In this document: positions 39,046 to 49,989 of the stretch, piece by piece
Position numbering within the stretch: the first letter of the stretch is position 1
Layout of the letters: each line of letters opens with the position of its first letter
DNA from: Tribonema minus
Taxonomy: Eukaryota > Sar > Xanthophyceae > Tribonematales > Tribonemataceae
Reading direction: 5' to 3'
Length of the DNA: 64,000 bases
Assembly: GCA_017506865.1 (NCBI GenBank)
Contig: JAFCMP010000035.1
Location: 1,473,783 to 1,537,782, forward strand
Translations under genes and position numbers: made by a program
The notes under the pieces: generated by a model
What the model was told of the DNA's origin: nothing
Databases searched by the model: none
What the model saw: only the letters and a program-made list of their open reading frames with translations

Positions 39046-40544
39046 ACTTACGGAATTATATGTTGGACAGAGTATATATCATTGCCTGCCAGTTCATACA
39101 CTATACGCAGTACACAATAACATCCGCTCCAAGCGTCAGCGCCGCCGCCAGGTGCCCCACCAGATATACGTTTGTAAAAACCAAATTAATATCAGTTTTT
39201 CGCAACGTGCAGCCGGCGGCGCGTTCACCAGCTGCCGCCGCGGGTCATGACAGCTCCAAATTGACTCGGAGGTGCCAGACAAGACAGGCGCTCAACTGAG
39301 CCAGTTGCATATGCACATAGATATCTGCCCCAAGCTGCTGCGACACCACTACCTTGCCCTGCGCGCTTTAAAAACATGTGCAGGCGCACGAAGTACCAGC
39401 TTGCATGACGTACTGCCTGCGCACCATACCCACTGCTCAAAGAGTGCCAGCCGCCAATGCGTGGGATCGCGTCATGCGATGGGTACTTCAAGTTGAGCGC
39501 TCAATGGGCCTGCAGCCGCCGGGCCAGACCTGGCTCGACCTCCAGCAACATGGCGCCCGGCACCATCTGGCAACGTATGGCCCGGCTCTGGATCAGGCGC
39601 GGCTACCGACACGACTTGGTAGCCTTGGTACCAACAGCGCCTGCGACATCTCTACTGCTGCGTATGTGGCGGTGCACGCTGCCGGCGCTGCAGACGGCTC
39701 TATTTAGGTGGGCGGGGTTTTTGAAGCAGGCGATTCCTCAAGACGCAGGTACCAGCTGGCAGCGGTGCCGAGAATGCAGCAGCACCAATTGTCACAGTGC
39801 CAGCTGCAGCGGAGCAGTTTCACTAGCACCAGCAGCAGGAACTGCAACAGCAGCAGGCGGTGAGGCCGTCGTCGAAGGCGCTGCCGCTTCAGCAGCGGCA
39901 ACTGCACTAGCAGCAGGCCACGCTGCCACCGCGGCGGCGGCGGCCACCGCCTCAGGACTAGCGGCAGGACTAGCGGCAGCGGCCGCGGGCGGCACTACTG
40001 CTTTAGTGCCAGCCGTTGCTGGCACAGTTACGCTTGCGTCATGTGACGCAGCTGCTGCAGGACCAGTGCAAGCGGCCGCAGCGGCAGCACAGGCGACATC
40101 GGATTCAGTGGCAGCAGCAGCACAAAGCACAACTATTCTGGCGGCAGCAGCAGCTGCAGCACCAGAGGCAGCAGCAGCACCTCTGAGGCAGCAGCAACGG
40201 CAGCACATGTTGTAGTATCTGCTCCGGCAGTGCCACCAGGCAGCAGCACCACCCGCAGCTGCAGCTGCTGCGGGCATAGGCAACACAGCTCAGCCTGTCA
40301 ATGCTCCAGGCCCTACAATTGCTATGGCACCTGCAACAGAGGCAGCAGCAGCAGACAGTGCCGCAGCCGCGCCGGCACCGGTGACAGCGGCACCCGGGAC
40401 GGCGGTGGCGGTGGCCAATGCAACAGGCGCCGCATGGCAGCAGCAGCACCAGCAGCAGCAAAAAATCACGATCTTGCACTAGCATGATACCATGTGTTTT
40501 GATGTACTTTGACATGCATATTTGAACTTATTTGAGACCATGCC
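39046..40544. other. Alanine-coding low-complexity region
   Basis: Between about 39780 and 40470 the DNA is dominated by GCA/GCAGC triplets, giving long Ala-rich frames on both strands (e.g. 39457-40215 plus). No domain was recognised. These frames are probably products of repeat composition. Confidence 0.45.
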
Positions 40545-41448
40545 ATGTGCTATACCAGCCATAGCTATTGCATCAACTTGCATCTTATGCGCTGTGTCGT
40601 GGATGATGCACTAACACAGACCTCTGCAACCCTTTGCAATTCGCTCATGCAGACCATTGACGACCCCACCAACAAGAAGACAGCCGGGCGGACCAAGGGG
40701 AGGACCGGACTCCTCAACGACCCCCTTCCCACAACCATCCCCCTTCCGCCGGCCTCACGCGCATGTACCTGGTGGTCCTCTTTGTGTGCCGCTCCATGCG
40801 CATGCTGTGGCAGCGGAGCGCTCCATGCGCATGCTGTGGCAGCGGAGCACCAAGTCCCCCGACGCACCTGTGCCCGACCGCATCATCGGACTGGCGGGCA
40901 GCTGCAGCAACAAGGTGCTTGGGTCAAAGACATTCACTGAGGTCATCAGGAAGCTCGGCATGTGCCACTTCGCCATCCCCAAGTGGGGACCTGACTCCAT
41001 CCGCAACGACTTCGTCACAGCAACCTTCAGGGAGGCATACAGCGCTCATCACACAGGGGGCGGGCACGGGGCGGCGCAGGAGCTGCTGGTCGGCAGGATG
41101 AACGACATCCACTCCAGTCTCGATGCTGCCATCTCCAATCAGTGCGTGCGAAACGCGCACACCAGCTTCCTGCGCCCTCCCAAGAGCAGCAATGTCAACA
41201 ACGGTGGCAGGTATGGCAGCACGACCAACAGCGACGACACCACCGCCGCCGATGTCGGCGACGATACGGACAAGTTCAGGAGGGGAGCTGGCGGTGTTGA
41301 CCCCACAATCGCAGCCCTGTTAGTAAGCCTTAGCGCCTTGCTGCTGCTTGCGTTTGCCGACCATGAAGGTCCATGTGCCACACGTGCCACTGGGCTGAAG
41401 TGGGAGTTAGGGCCGCCATCCCCTTTCTCACGGCACTACAGGAGTTAG
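40545..41448 (+). pseudogene. Island ORF I: orphan protein with C-terminal membrane segment, frameshifted
   Basis: Function unknown. The protein-like reading moves through three frames. It opens at 40545 (TQTSATLCNSLMQTIDDPTN), shifts near 40745 at a C-rich run, and shifts again at a 29-bp tandem duplication (40791-40819 = 40820-40848). It then continues with KTFTEVIRKLGMCHFAIPKW to 41448. Removing one 29-bp unit puts the last two frames in register. A hydrophobic stretch (TIAALLVSLSALLLLAF) near the end could be a membrane anchor. No family was recognised. It is the first plus-strand member of the orphan ORF island. Confidence 0.5.
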
Positions 41449-42816
41449 CTGGGTCGAGGTAGGAGCTTGGTGAGGTGTCGCCAAACACAACAACACTATA
41501 GCTACACACACACACAGGAGACTGGCGCACCCCAGTTCCCACATTGGCAACCGAAGCAGATGAAAACGCCATGCCCTGCTGGACAAGGTAGCGTTGGTGA
41601 AAGATGCTGGGCGAAATCGGGCAGGCGGCGAACCGTACCAGTTGCTTGAATCAAAGGAGATCAAGGATACGATTCTGAATCACCGATTCTGGCGGGAGTG
41701 CAGGTACCCCGAAAATTACTTGCAAGGCAGGCAGGAAGCTGTAGCTGACTTGATGGAGAGGGACAAGCTTAACAGCTTCTGGAATGTCCACATGCGCACA
41801 GTTGAGAAGGGCGTACGAAACCCATATCATGCAGGCGATTTGATAGTAGTGCTGCAGGCTGTGCCACAGAAGCGGGCTTCAGACAAGTATGCCATGTCCA
41901 TGGGCATGGTGGGACGGGATGCAGAGGGTGTCATGCACATTGAAGGAGTAGACGCGCTGAACCCAGTCAACACACCGCGCAAACCCCTAGTTCTGCAGGA
42001 AGAGTCGGGGATGGACAGGTTGAGAGTGTGGAGGCCTGCCGGCTATGAGTGGGCAATATACCACCATGACGCTAATCTACTAAGTCAGACTGCGATGACA
42101 GAGATTGTGCAAGTGGCACCAGCGTGGGCGCAACCTAAAGGCCGATTCCCCGGGCACCACAAGATGGGGCCCGGGGACTACGTCACCGTTAGTGCTGAGG
42201 AGCAATTGCTTCTGGTGCCGACTCATACGCTCACACCATTGGTGCTCCCCAAGGGCGCACAGGTCAGGTTTGCGCTCGCAGCAGGTGATACGCAGACCCA
42301 CTGTGGCACCGTCGTGGAGGACTTTGTTGCTGCCTCAGATAAGCTCTTTGTCAACTACTTGGATGCAATCAACCCGTATGTGTGGGTGCGAGACAACGAC
42401 GGGGGTCGCACTTGGCAGGTGCCAGTGTCAGAACTCGACTTCAGGAGGGATCCGTGGTGGTCATGTCCGGTGCTGCCCGTAGCGCCATTCAAGGGCGAAG
42501 GGTGGAACTTGGGGCCTGGGCCCATACTGGCCTGGCTCGTAGAGAATGAGTAGGACACTCCTGTGGCCCTGTCCATCAAACCCGCTGGGTTGCGTTGGGG
42601 GATTCCAAACTACGCCCGCAAGATTGGTAGGACCATGACGATTGAGCATGTGCCGGTAAGTGTGGAATTTCTGTTCGGTGGGTGGCAGCAGGACAAGCGC
42701 AGCCGCGCGCCGGTGCTGAGGGTGCAAGATAGCGCGATAGCACCACATTCTGGATGGGAAGTGAGGCAGGTGTGCGCCCAGGTGGTCAATGCAACGCATT
42801 TCGACCTGTACAACAA

Positions 42817-43098
42817 TGACGGAACTATAACACCGTGGCAGAGTAGGACACCCAAGGTGGACCCAATGCAAAGTGCAGAACAGCACTAGACCAGGGCAGG
42901 CTGGTATTGCAAAGAAGTGATTATTGTGCAGGAGCGTGAGCAAGCGGAGAAATAGCCCTGAGTCAATGGCGGAACAGTACCGGACTGGTGCTGGAACATG
43001 CAGTGGTGGACTAACAAGAGAAACTCCCAGAATGGGGAGAAACCTGTGTAGGTATGCATGCACATACAAGTAGGGTATGTAGGTATCATACTCCGTCA
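42817..43098 (-). repeat. LTR (282 bp) of the truncated copia element
   Basis: Ends TGACGG...CCGTCA, a 5-6 bp inverted repeat. It is homologous to the LTRs at 49711-49989 and 51338-58302. The adjoining purine tract shows it is the 3' LTR of a minus-strand element. Confidence 0.85.
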
Positions 43099-43234
43099 CC
43101 CTCCCTCAGTACGAAAGCCGTGTGCTGAAGTACTGAAATGCAAACATGCAGGTATGAGCCGGGTGTGCTCCTTGATGTGCAACGGTGTGCATGCTAACTG
43201 GTGTAGCAACCAGTGTGTACTCTGAAAACCTGGA

Positions 43235-44062
43235 TTAGGCACCAGTGTGTACTGCAAGTGCGAACGGCGTGCTGCCGTGTGAAACTTGAGTGTGCGCCGC
43301 TTGATCCCTGCGGTTGTAGCTGCTGTTGAAGCTGAGCTGATGGTGTTTGACGAAGCTGATGAAGCTGTCGTTGAAGTTGTTGTTGAAGCTGAAGTTGGTG
43401 CCCAAGAACCACTTGAGCTCTCCTAGATCCTTGATGGAGAATCGCTGCTGCAGCTTGCTGGTGATGCTGGTGATGAGCTGGCCGTTGCTCGTGCCGGTGA
43501 AGAAGATGTCATCGACGTAGATGAGAAGGATGACGCCGGTCTCGGCGTCGAACAAGACGCACGGGTCGTAGTCGCAGCTGGTGAAGCCCTGCTGTAGTAG
43601 GTAGTCTGACACTGTACGATGCCAGGTGCGGGGACTCTGCTTGAGTCCGTAAAGGCTCTTGTTAAGCCGTAGCACAAGTTGAGTGCCGTCTGCTGCGTGC
43701 TGCTCGTACCCCTCAGGTTGCTTGACGTAGACCTCCTCCTCCATGTAACTCTGGACGAAGGCGTTGTTGACGTCGATATGGCGAAGCTGCCAGCCGTTGT
43801 GAGCTGCCAAGGCGATGACGGTGCGCAGCGATGCCATGTGCACTACTGGCGCGAAGGTATGCTGGAAGTCGACTCCGGGCTGCTGTGAAAAGCCCTTTGC
43901 TACGAGACGAGCTTTGTGTACCACTACCTCCCCCAGCTCGTTGCGCTTCTCCTTGAACAGCCACCTAGAGCTTACCACGTTCATGCCGCTGGTCCGCGGC
44001 ACCAGCTCCCAGGTGTTGTTGTCGATGAGGGCGTCGTACTCCCTCGCATGGCTGCACGCCAC
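43235..44062 (-). pseudogene. Copia reverse transcriptase fragment
   Basis: Contains the copia RT landmarks in order: NTWELVP, SRWLFKEK, ARLVAKGFSQ, DVNNAFVQS (motif A), KSLYGLKQSP and the catalytic YVDD (IYVDDIFF). It ends soon after KDLGELKWFLG, where RNase H should begin. A single-base frameshift separates it from the integrase frame near 44045, within the usual Y-x-ALI start of the RT domain. Confidence 0.9.
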
Positions 44063-45298
44063 TGCTCCGATACTACCGCCTCGCCGTAGCTGCTAGGCTC
44101 CGATGAGCTGGTTTCAGCTGCTGCTGCGAACGTTTCGAAAGCGGTAATGGTACTGGGCTCCTCGGAGCTGACGCCAGCAACAGCTGCGAATGCCTGAAAA
44201 GCATTGAGGTCGGCGCGCTTGGCGGCCAGCTCGTCGCGGAGGGCAGCTCGCATCTGGGCGCGAGTGACCGGCCCACGTGCGGGCGGCAGTTGAGGTAGCT
44301 GCGGCTGAGGATGCTCGTTTTGCTGCTGCTGCGGCGGCGGCGGTTGCAGTGGCGGCTGCGGCGGCGCTGCGGGCTGCTGCGTCGCGTCTGCAGGCTGTTG
44401 CGGAGGTAGCGGCTGCTCTGGCTCTGGCATGCTGATGGTGATGTACTGCTGTTCAAGCTGCACACCGGTGGGAAGTGCAGGCGCGTCGCGAGGGTCCTCG
44501 ATGAATGTGACATGACGCGTCTCGATGATGCGCCGCGTAGACTCGTTGTAGACGCGGTAGGTGTTGCTCTGCTCCGCGTAGCCGACAAACCTCCCCCGCC
44601 ATGCCCTAGGGCCAAGCTTACCCTCCCTGGCGCCTGGCTCCAGGTGCACGTACGCATGCGCCCCAAACACCCTGAGGTGCGCAAGGTCCGGCACCTCGTT
44701 TGTCCATGCCTGATAAGGCGTCATGCCGCCGAGTGCCCGCGTTGGAGAGTGGTTGCGGATGTAGTTGGCGGTCTGCAGCGCCTCTGCCCACAGAAATGGG
44801 GGCAGCGATGTGTCGTACAGCATGCACCGAGCCATGCCGAACAGGGTGCTCCACGACCGCTCTGCGACGCCGTTCTCCTGCGGCGTGTACGGCGCTGAGT
44901 AGTCTGGAGTGATACCCGCGCTGTTGCAGTAGTGGATGATGTCCTCGCTGATGAACTCGCGAGCGTTGTCGAAGCGGATGCCGCGAATGTGGATGCCCTG
45001 TTTTGCCATGGCAAAGACGAGCTTGTGCGCGTTGTCGGGAGCGTCGCTCTTGCGCTTGCAGCAGTAGATGAAGCTGTAGCGCGTGCTGTCGTCCTTGAAG
45101 CCTTGCGCATAGCTGTAGCCTTGTAGCGACGCAGGCGTAATGGGACCTGCGAAGTCAGAGTGGAAGTGACTGCCGCGAGTTGAAGTACCTGCTGGCTTCG
45201 ATGCTGCTGCTGCTGGCGGCTGATGACGCGACTTGGCGAGGGCGCAGGTCGAGCAATCCGGAAGCTGCGCCTTGCTGACTGTCGTGCTGATGCCTGTG
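43981..45298 (-). pseudogene. Copia integrase fragment
   Basis: Has the CSTC end of the zinc finger, a DDE-type core with aspartates in HSDFAGP and RFDNAREF and the glutamate in PQENGVAERSW, then the GKLGPRAWRGRFVGY region. A Pro/Gln-rich linker leads to RT. The reading begins in the middle of the pre-integrase zinc finger because the element is cut at 45298. Confidence 0.9.
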
Positions 45299-45573
45299 GT
45301 GGTGTGCCAACCACAGAGGGTGAAGTGTGTGAGACTCAGTCTCAACCTTGACTTGAAACAGCCGGAAATGCCCACTGCCTGGTGCCGTGGGAGGTGGACC
45401 GGAGCGCCCTCCCCAAGTGCAATATCACCCTGATATGCAAGCGTGGCTAAACAGGTAGAAGCAGAAGAAGCTGTGCCATGTTGAAGGTTAAAGTCGTGTC
45501 TGATTACTGCACAAAAGGCATTCGCAATGCAAGCCCTACTTCAACTACTGCTCCGCCTAGGGTTGCCTCACTA
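45299..45573. repeat. 275-bp repeat R, first copy
   Basis: Nearly identical to 48001-48284. It starts at GTGGTGTGCCAACCACAGAG and ends at CTCACTACAATCG. In the second copy R directly adjoins the right inverted repeat, so R is probably a subterminal part of the DNA element; here that end is missing. Confidence 0.85.
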
Positions 45574-46068
45574 CAATCGCCCCCTGCATGGCTCTTCCAC
45601 TCCACAAGTCGAAAGCCATGCACTCATGTGAGGCGCCCTAGACACTACACATGCAATACTGCTACAAGATGCAATGCAAGCACGGCTGTCATCCATGACC
45701 GCCGAAACTCTCAAATAACACGGGCATATGGCATATACCAGCAACCCTCTGCCACCATCAAGTCTCAGCAAGACTGTGGCGCGTCTGGCTGGAGTGGCAA
45801 CTACGTTGTTGCAAAACAACACATGACCTAACGCTGCAACAGACAAACTAACGAGCAAGCAACTGGCTCTGCTGCTATATGCGCCCCCGACATGTTGGCA
45901 CTGCGCAACCAACGCAAGCAAGCGCACCACCATTCTACAACTACTGTAGTATGTACGCCCCCGACATGTTGGCACTGCGCACTTATCCCCCCCCCCAGCG
46001 TTTGTGTAACACACGCAAAAGAAGTGCGCATGTACAGCTGAAACAAACTAAGGGTGGGCGGGTGGGTT
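45574..46068. other. Spacer with a 73-bp spaced duplication
   Basis: CGCCCCCGACATGTTGGCAC occurs near 45880 and again near 45954. No coding region is supported. Confidence 0.5.
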
Positions 46069-46117
46069 TGTGCGCCCAGGTGGTCAATGCAACGCATTTC
46101 GACCTGTACAACAATCG
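46069..46117 (+). repeat. Internal copy of the left inverted repeat
   Basis: Starts TGTGCGCCCAGG and reads to GTACAACAAT, the same orientation and sequence as 42771-42816. With the right end at 48330 it would bound a 2.26-kb element, but no matching target duplication flanks that pair (GGTT versus CAGG). Confidence 0.85.
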
Positions 46118-46219
46118 CCCCCAGACACTACACTGCTGATGGTATGTAAGCGGTGTGGTGTCTAAACGTACAGGCTCAACAGTGAACCTGCAAACAAGCG
46201 CCCCCATGAGCCAAACCGC

Positions 46220-47572
46220 TCAAGATGCACTGGTAATACACATGGCGCATAAAAGAGCTGCTGCCGTCTGTGTCTCACAAATGTCAGCGCAATATGCGCT
46301 AAGCACAGCCCGATTGCTGGTGGGAGACAATGCTGTGCTAATGTCAGCACCGCCGCGCCTCCCCGCTGTTGCTGAGTCTGGCGGCTGCGCGCCATCGCCA
46401 CGCCTCTCCTTGCTCGCATGCCGCCTGTGCAGCGCCTTATGCCGCGCCTGCCAGTCGCGGAGGCGCTGCTGCTCCTCAGGCGTATGCGCCGACCAGTACT
46501 CCCGCCGCTTCTGCTGCCGCCGCGAGAGCGGCCGTCCCAAGCTGCTGCCTGCGGCGCGCATGCTGCGCCGCGCAGCGCTGATGCCGGCGCGCTGTTGCAT
46601 CGGCACCGTCGCCGTCGCCGAGCTCGCCGCACCAGTGCCGCCACCCTGGTGGCGTGCGCCGCCGCCGCCGCCTTGATGGCGTGCGCCGCTGCCACCGCCT
46701 CGCTCGCCGCCGCTGCCGCCCCGCGCGCCGCCGCTACCGCCGTCGCGTGCGCCGCTGCAGCCGCCGCCGCTGCCGCCGCCGCGCGCGCCGCCGCTACTGT
46801 CGCCGCCGCCACTGCCGCGCGCTGGGAGCGGGGCCGCAGTGTCGCCACTGTCACACGCGCCACTGCGTGCGCGCAGCGGTGAAAGCGCCGCTGTCGCCGG
46901 GGCCAAAAGCGCAGCTGCGGTGCCGCCGCTGTTGTGCCCGCCGATGTCGCATGCAGGCACAGCTGCATGCGCCGCCGTTGTCGGCGCTGAGAGCACGACT
47001 GCAGTGCCGCTGCTGCCAAGCGCGCCACTGCTGCATGCTTGCGATGTTGGAAGCGCCTCCGTCGGCGCTGAGCGTGCGGCACATACGCCGCCGCTGTTGT
47101 TGGCGCAGCTGTTGGTGCCCGCGTTGCCATCGGCTGCGCGCGCCGACGCCAGCACTGTAGCCATTCTCGCAGCATCCTCCTCCAGCTCCGACACCCGACT
47201 CCGCAGCTGCAACAGCGCTGCTGAATCAGCAGCGCATTGCCGCTCCAGCTCTCGCTGCGCTGCTGCCTCAGCCTTCTTGCTTTGCTGTAGCCGCTCTTGC
47301 AGGATGCTGACTCTCTGCTGCTCCTCAGCGACTCCCTGTGTGGCTTCTGCAAGGCACGTGCTGAGCCGGCGTCGCTCCTCCTGCAGTTTGACCTCCGCAG
47401 AGACAAAATAGGTCATTGCGCTGAGCACCTCACCAAGCTTTTCCCCCACGTCCCTGTCTCCGGTGCTGTAAAACCATTCCGAGGCTGAGCCCCAACGTCC
47501 CTTCTTGAGCAGCCGGGTGTACACGCTAAGCGCTTCAGCCCGACTCGCAACAGCACGTTTCCCCCCCACCAT
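46220..47572 (-). CDS. 450-aa coiled-coil, Gly/Ala-rich protein of the DNA element
   Basis: Function unknown. It is the only long open frame within the inverted repeats, starting at ATG 47572. Residues ~1-55 look globular (GRWGSASEWFYSTGDRDVGEK). Residues ~58-140 form a strong coiled coil (EERRRL, LQERLQQSKK, RVSELEED). About 200 residues of Gly/Ser/Ala-rich low complexity follow, then a basic stretch (SRRQQKRREYWSAHTPEEQQ) that could bind nucleic acid. No transposase catalytic motif was seen. It may be an accessory protein of the element or a captured gene. Antisense frames over the Gly-rich part are shadows. Confidence 0.5.
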   Translation of the reverse strand: MVGGKRAVASRAEALSVYTRLLKKGRWGSASEWFYSTGDRDVGEKLGEVLSAMTYFVSAEVKLQEERRRLSTCLAEATQGVAEEQQRVSILQERLQQSKKAEAAAQRELERQCAADSAALLQLRSRVSELEEDAARMATVLASARAADGNAGTNSCANNSGGVCAARSAPTEALPTSQACSSGALGSSGTAVVLSAPTTAAHAAVPACDIGGHNSGGTAAALLAPATAALSPLRARSGACDSGDTAAPLPARGSGGGDSSGGARGGGSGGGCSGARDGGSGGARGGSGGERGGGSGARHQGGGGGARHQGGGTGAASSATATVPMQQRAGISAARRSMRAAGSSLGRPLSRRQQKRREYWSAHTPEEQQRLRDWQARHKALHRRHASKERRGDGAQPPDSATAGRRGGADISTALSPTSNRAVLSAYCADICETQTAAALLCAMCITSAS

Positions 47573-48000
47573 TTTGCTTCCAGTAAAAGGTGTTAAGGTG
47601 CTGCTGAATAGTAGATGAGCACGTGCTGCCAGGAAGGTGGCAGTATGCTGAAGCAGCAGCTGCTGCTGCTGCTAAGTAGTGGAGAGCCGAAGGGCGCCTT
47701 ACGACGAGCACGCCCCCAGCTATAGAAATCCCGAAAACTCTGCTGTCGCCGTTTACAGCTGCTGCTGCTGACCGGAACTCCGTGTGTGGCTGGTTCTGAA
47801 GCCCCTGGATCCACCGAGTGCTGTAAGTGGCCCCTTAAGGACGCCAGTAGACGGCACAGCTAATGGTGCAGAAGTTTGAACCCCAGCCACCTCAGGTTGC
47901 GTGCAGCAGAGGTGCCGACGGAAACAGCGAAAGCTGTGTGTTGGAGCACTATCCGAAATAGTACTGGACAGGTCAGCACCTGCCGAGATCAGCCATTGTG

Positions 48001-48284
48001 GTGGTGTGCCAACCACAGAGGGTGAAAGTGTGTGAGACCCAGTCTCAACCTTGACTTGAAACAGCCGGAAATGCCCACTGCCTGGTGCCGTGGGAGGTGG
48101 ACCGGAGCGCCCTCCCCAAGTGCAATATCACCCTGATATGCAAGCGTGGCTAAACAGGTAGAAGCAGAAGAAGCTGTGCCATGTTGAAGGTTAAAGTCGT
48201 GTCTGATTACTGCACAAAAGGCATTCGCAATGCAAGCCCTACTTCAACTACTGCTCCACCTAGGGTTGCCTCACTACAATCGCA
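48001..48284. repeat. 275-bp repeat R, second copy
   Basis: Matches 45299-45573 with a few substitutions and indels. It adjoins the right inverted repeat (48285-48330) directly. To its left, minus-strand translation gives QWLISAGADLSS, which faintly recalls a retroelement aspartic protease, but this is too short to claim. Confidence 0.85.
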
Positions 48285-48330
48285 TTGTCGTACAGGTCGA
48301 AATGCGTTGCATTGACCACCTGGGCGCACA
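48285..48330 (-). repeat. Right terminal inverted repeat
   Basis: Reverse complement of the repeat at 42771, ending GGGCGCACA, and followed by CAGG, which matches the left flank of 42771. Confidence 0.85.
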
Positions 48331-48795
48331 CAGGCAATGGGGGGCAGCAGTGCGCAAGGGGAGCGGACCGGTACAAGTGCGCGCGACGTTCCAGTTGAAG
48401 TTGAAGTTGAGCCGCAGTGCAAGCTTAAGCCTCCTTCAGGACAACCACCAAGTAATGCACGCTCATCGCTTGGGCAGCGCCAGAACGCTGCGAGCGGTAG
48501 CGGTGGCGGCGGGGACAACGCTGATACACGCAGTACACGCTCATCGCTCACGCAGCGCCAGAACGCTGAAAGCGGTAGCTGTGGGGGTGGTGACAACGGT
48601 GACGTGCACAGTACACGCTCATCGCTCAGGCAGCGCAAGCACACTGCAGGCGGTGGCGGTGGCGGTGGTGGTGATGACGATGATGGCAGTTCAGACACGG
48701 ATGCTGATGCGCGTCGCGACAGATCCTCGCGTAACTGCGGTAGAGATGCAAGAGGCGGGCAGGGTGATAGGCCTCCACGGCGTACGCAGGGCAGA

Positions 48796-49306
48796 TCAGG
48801 CGGTGGTGGTGGTAACGACAGCGGTTCGTCTGGAGATGGCGGCGGTGTTGGGGCCCCGGGAGAATAGTGAGGGCAAGAGTGAAGTTGAAGTTGATGCCCT
48901 CGCCGACAATGCAGAGTTTGGCGCGATGTCGAGGACTAACACTGTTGCCACGCAAATCATCAAGGAGATCAAGGGCATTACGCACCCCACGCTGTACTTC
49001 AGCGAGGAGCCGCCAGACGCTAACACAGAGTACAAGAACGTTGAGAACAAGGTCGTCAGCTCTCGTGCGTATTCTGCAGCTGTTAGCATGCCTTTGCGCG
49101 CTTTGCCAATGGCGGCCTTCCCCGCTCTGTATGCGTCAAACATTGCCGACCCTGCGCCTGCACGGTAACCATCCATGCACTTGTAAAACATGCCGCCCGT
49201 GGCGCAGTTCACGCACAGTATGGTCACTGCCAGTGGCCGCACCGTCAACCACACCAGCGCTGCTACCAGCGCTGCAAACGAAATCAGGTCACGATTTTCG
49301 ATCGAC
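48796..49306 (-). CDS. Island ORF III: possible two-pass membrane protein
   Basis: Starts MSIENRDLISFAALVAAL at 49306. It has hydrophobic segments near residues 8-30 and in VGCVMPLISLMICVATVLVL, with a basic amphipathic stretch between. It overlaps the plus-strand end of island ORF II (to 49168) antisense, and I cannot decide which strand is translated in the overlap. Codon use to about 49060 favours the plus strand. No family was recognised. Confidence 0.35.
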
Positions 49307-49710
49307 ATGTTGCCGTGTACACATTGACACAACAATTTATGGCGTGGACGACGCGTCATCATTTTAATGTAATGCAAGCAGCAACAGAGTCCCACTCATG
49401 TGGTACCTGCTATCGATAATGGTACTGTACACTGCTTACGTACATGCCGCTGTCCTTTTCGAGTTTGTCAGGTACAAAGGGGGGGACACATGGAGGAGGG
49501 CATAGAGGAGGATCCCGAGATGCCATTTGGCGGCGGCGGCGTTTGAGTGGTTGTCGTTGAGACACTTTCAGCTGTCACACGACATGCAGATTCCGTACAG
49601 CAGCATCAAGTTAGACCATCATCTGGGCCATCATTTGGACTTTTTCGCGCCCTGAGCGAGAATTAATAAAAGGTACAAGATGCTACCAGAGCAGGCAAAG
49701 GTATGGTGGC

Positions 49711-49989
49711 TGACGAAACTACACACCGTGGCAGAGTAGGACACCCAAGGTGGACCCAATGCAAAGTGCAGAACAGCACTAGACCAGGGCAGGCTGGTGT
49801 TGCAAAGAAGTGATTATTATGTAGATGCTTTTGCAAGTGGAGAAACAGCCGTGACGCAGGGTCGGAATAGTGCTGAACTGGTGCTGGGCCAGTCCATGGT
49901 GGACTAACATGAGTAACTCCACTGTGGTGAGAACCTGTGTAGGTATGCATACACATGCAAGTAGGGTATGTAGGTTTCATACTCCATCA
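49711..49989 (-). repeat. 3' LTR of the short LTR element
   Basis: 279 bp, TGACGAAACTA to CTCCATCA. It is followed on the right by CCCTCCCTCAG, the complement of a polypurine tract. It contains the uninterrupted sequence AGTCCATGGTGGACTAAC that marks the LINE insertion point in the other LTR. Confidence 0.9.

Larger units (their letters stand above)
42817..45298 (-). mobile_element. Truncated Ty1/copia element
   Basis: From right to left it holds an integrase fragment, the reverse transcriptase, a purine tract (GAGGGAGGG on minus, 43099-43107) and a 3' LTR (42817-43098). The gag, protease and 5' LTR are missing; the right border abuts a 275-bp repeat at 45299. The RNase H region between RT and LTR is also missing. 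It is inserted immediately inside the left inverted repeat of the DNA element. Confidence 0.85.
42771..48330. mobile_element. Composite inverted-repeat DNA element, TSD CAGG
   Basis: The left end is TGTGCGCCCAGG at 42771 and the right end its complement ending at 48330. CAGG lies on both outer flanks (42767-42770 and 48331-48334). The inverted repeats are ~46 bp and match the MITE at 36591. The element interrupts island ORF II. A further left-end copy lies inside at 46069, so it is either a tandem or nested pair of elements or a rearranged copy. No transposase was recognised. A copia fragment is inserted just inside the left repeat. Confidence 0.75.
41594..49168 (+). pseudogene. Island ORF II: long orphan protein split by a DNA transposon
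   Basis: Function unknown. The left part is 41594-42770. The right part is 48335-48867, continuing with one frameshift at a GGGGCCCCGGG run to 49168. Joining the flanks at a single CAGG keeps the frame across the removed element. Without the element the protein would be roughly 670 residues. The N-terminal ~390 residues look globular (RFWRECRYPENYLQ). A central Gly/Asp-rich part carries three STRSSLRQRQ-type repeats, and a Lys/Glu-rich tail follows. An in-frame TAG sits at 42551-42553. The usable start is unclear, since the frame at 41594 opens without a clear initiation context. No domain was recognised. Confidence 0.6.

Noticed and set aside
39378..40215. Long plus frames with an RT-like AWDRVMRWVL stretch and an Ala-rich protein
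   Set aside because: The RT resemblance is a single short motif with no motif B or C nearby, and the Ala-rich part follows from GCA repeats.
46369..47411. Long plus-strand frames opposite the 450-aa protein
   Set aside because: Antisense shadows of GC-rich Gly/Ala codons; the minus frame has the coiled coil and a proper start.
47753..48000. Possible retroelement aspartic protease (QWLISAGADLSS)
   Set aside because: Only a weak resemblance to the D-S/T-G motif, without the expected aspartate and without flanking gag or integrase.
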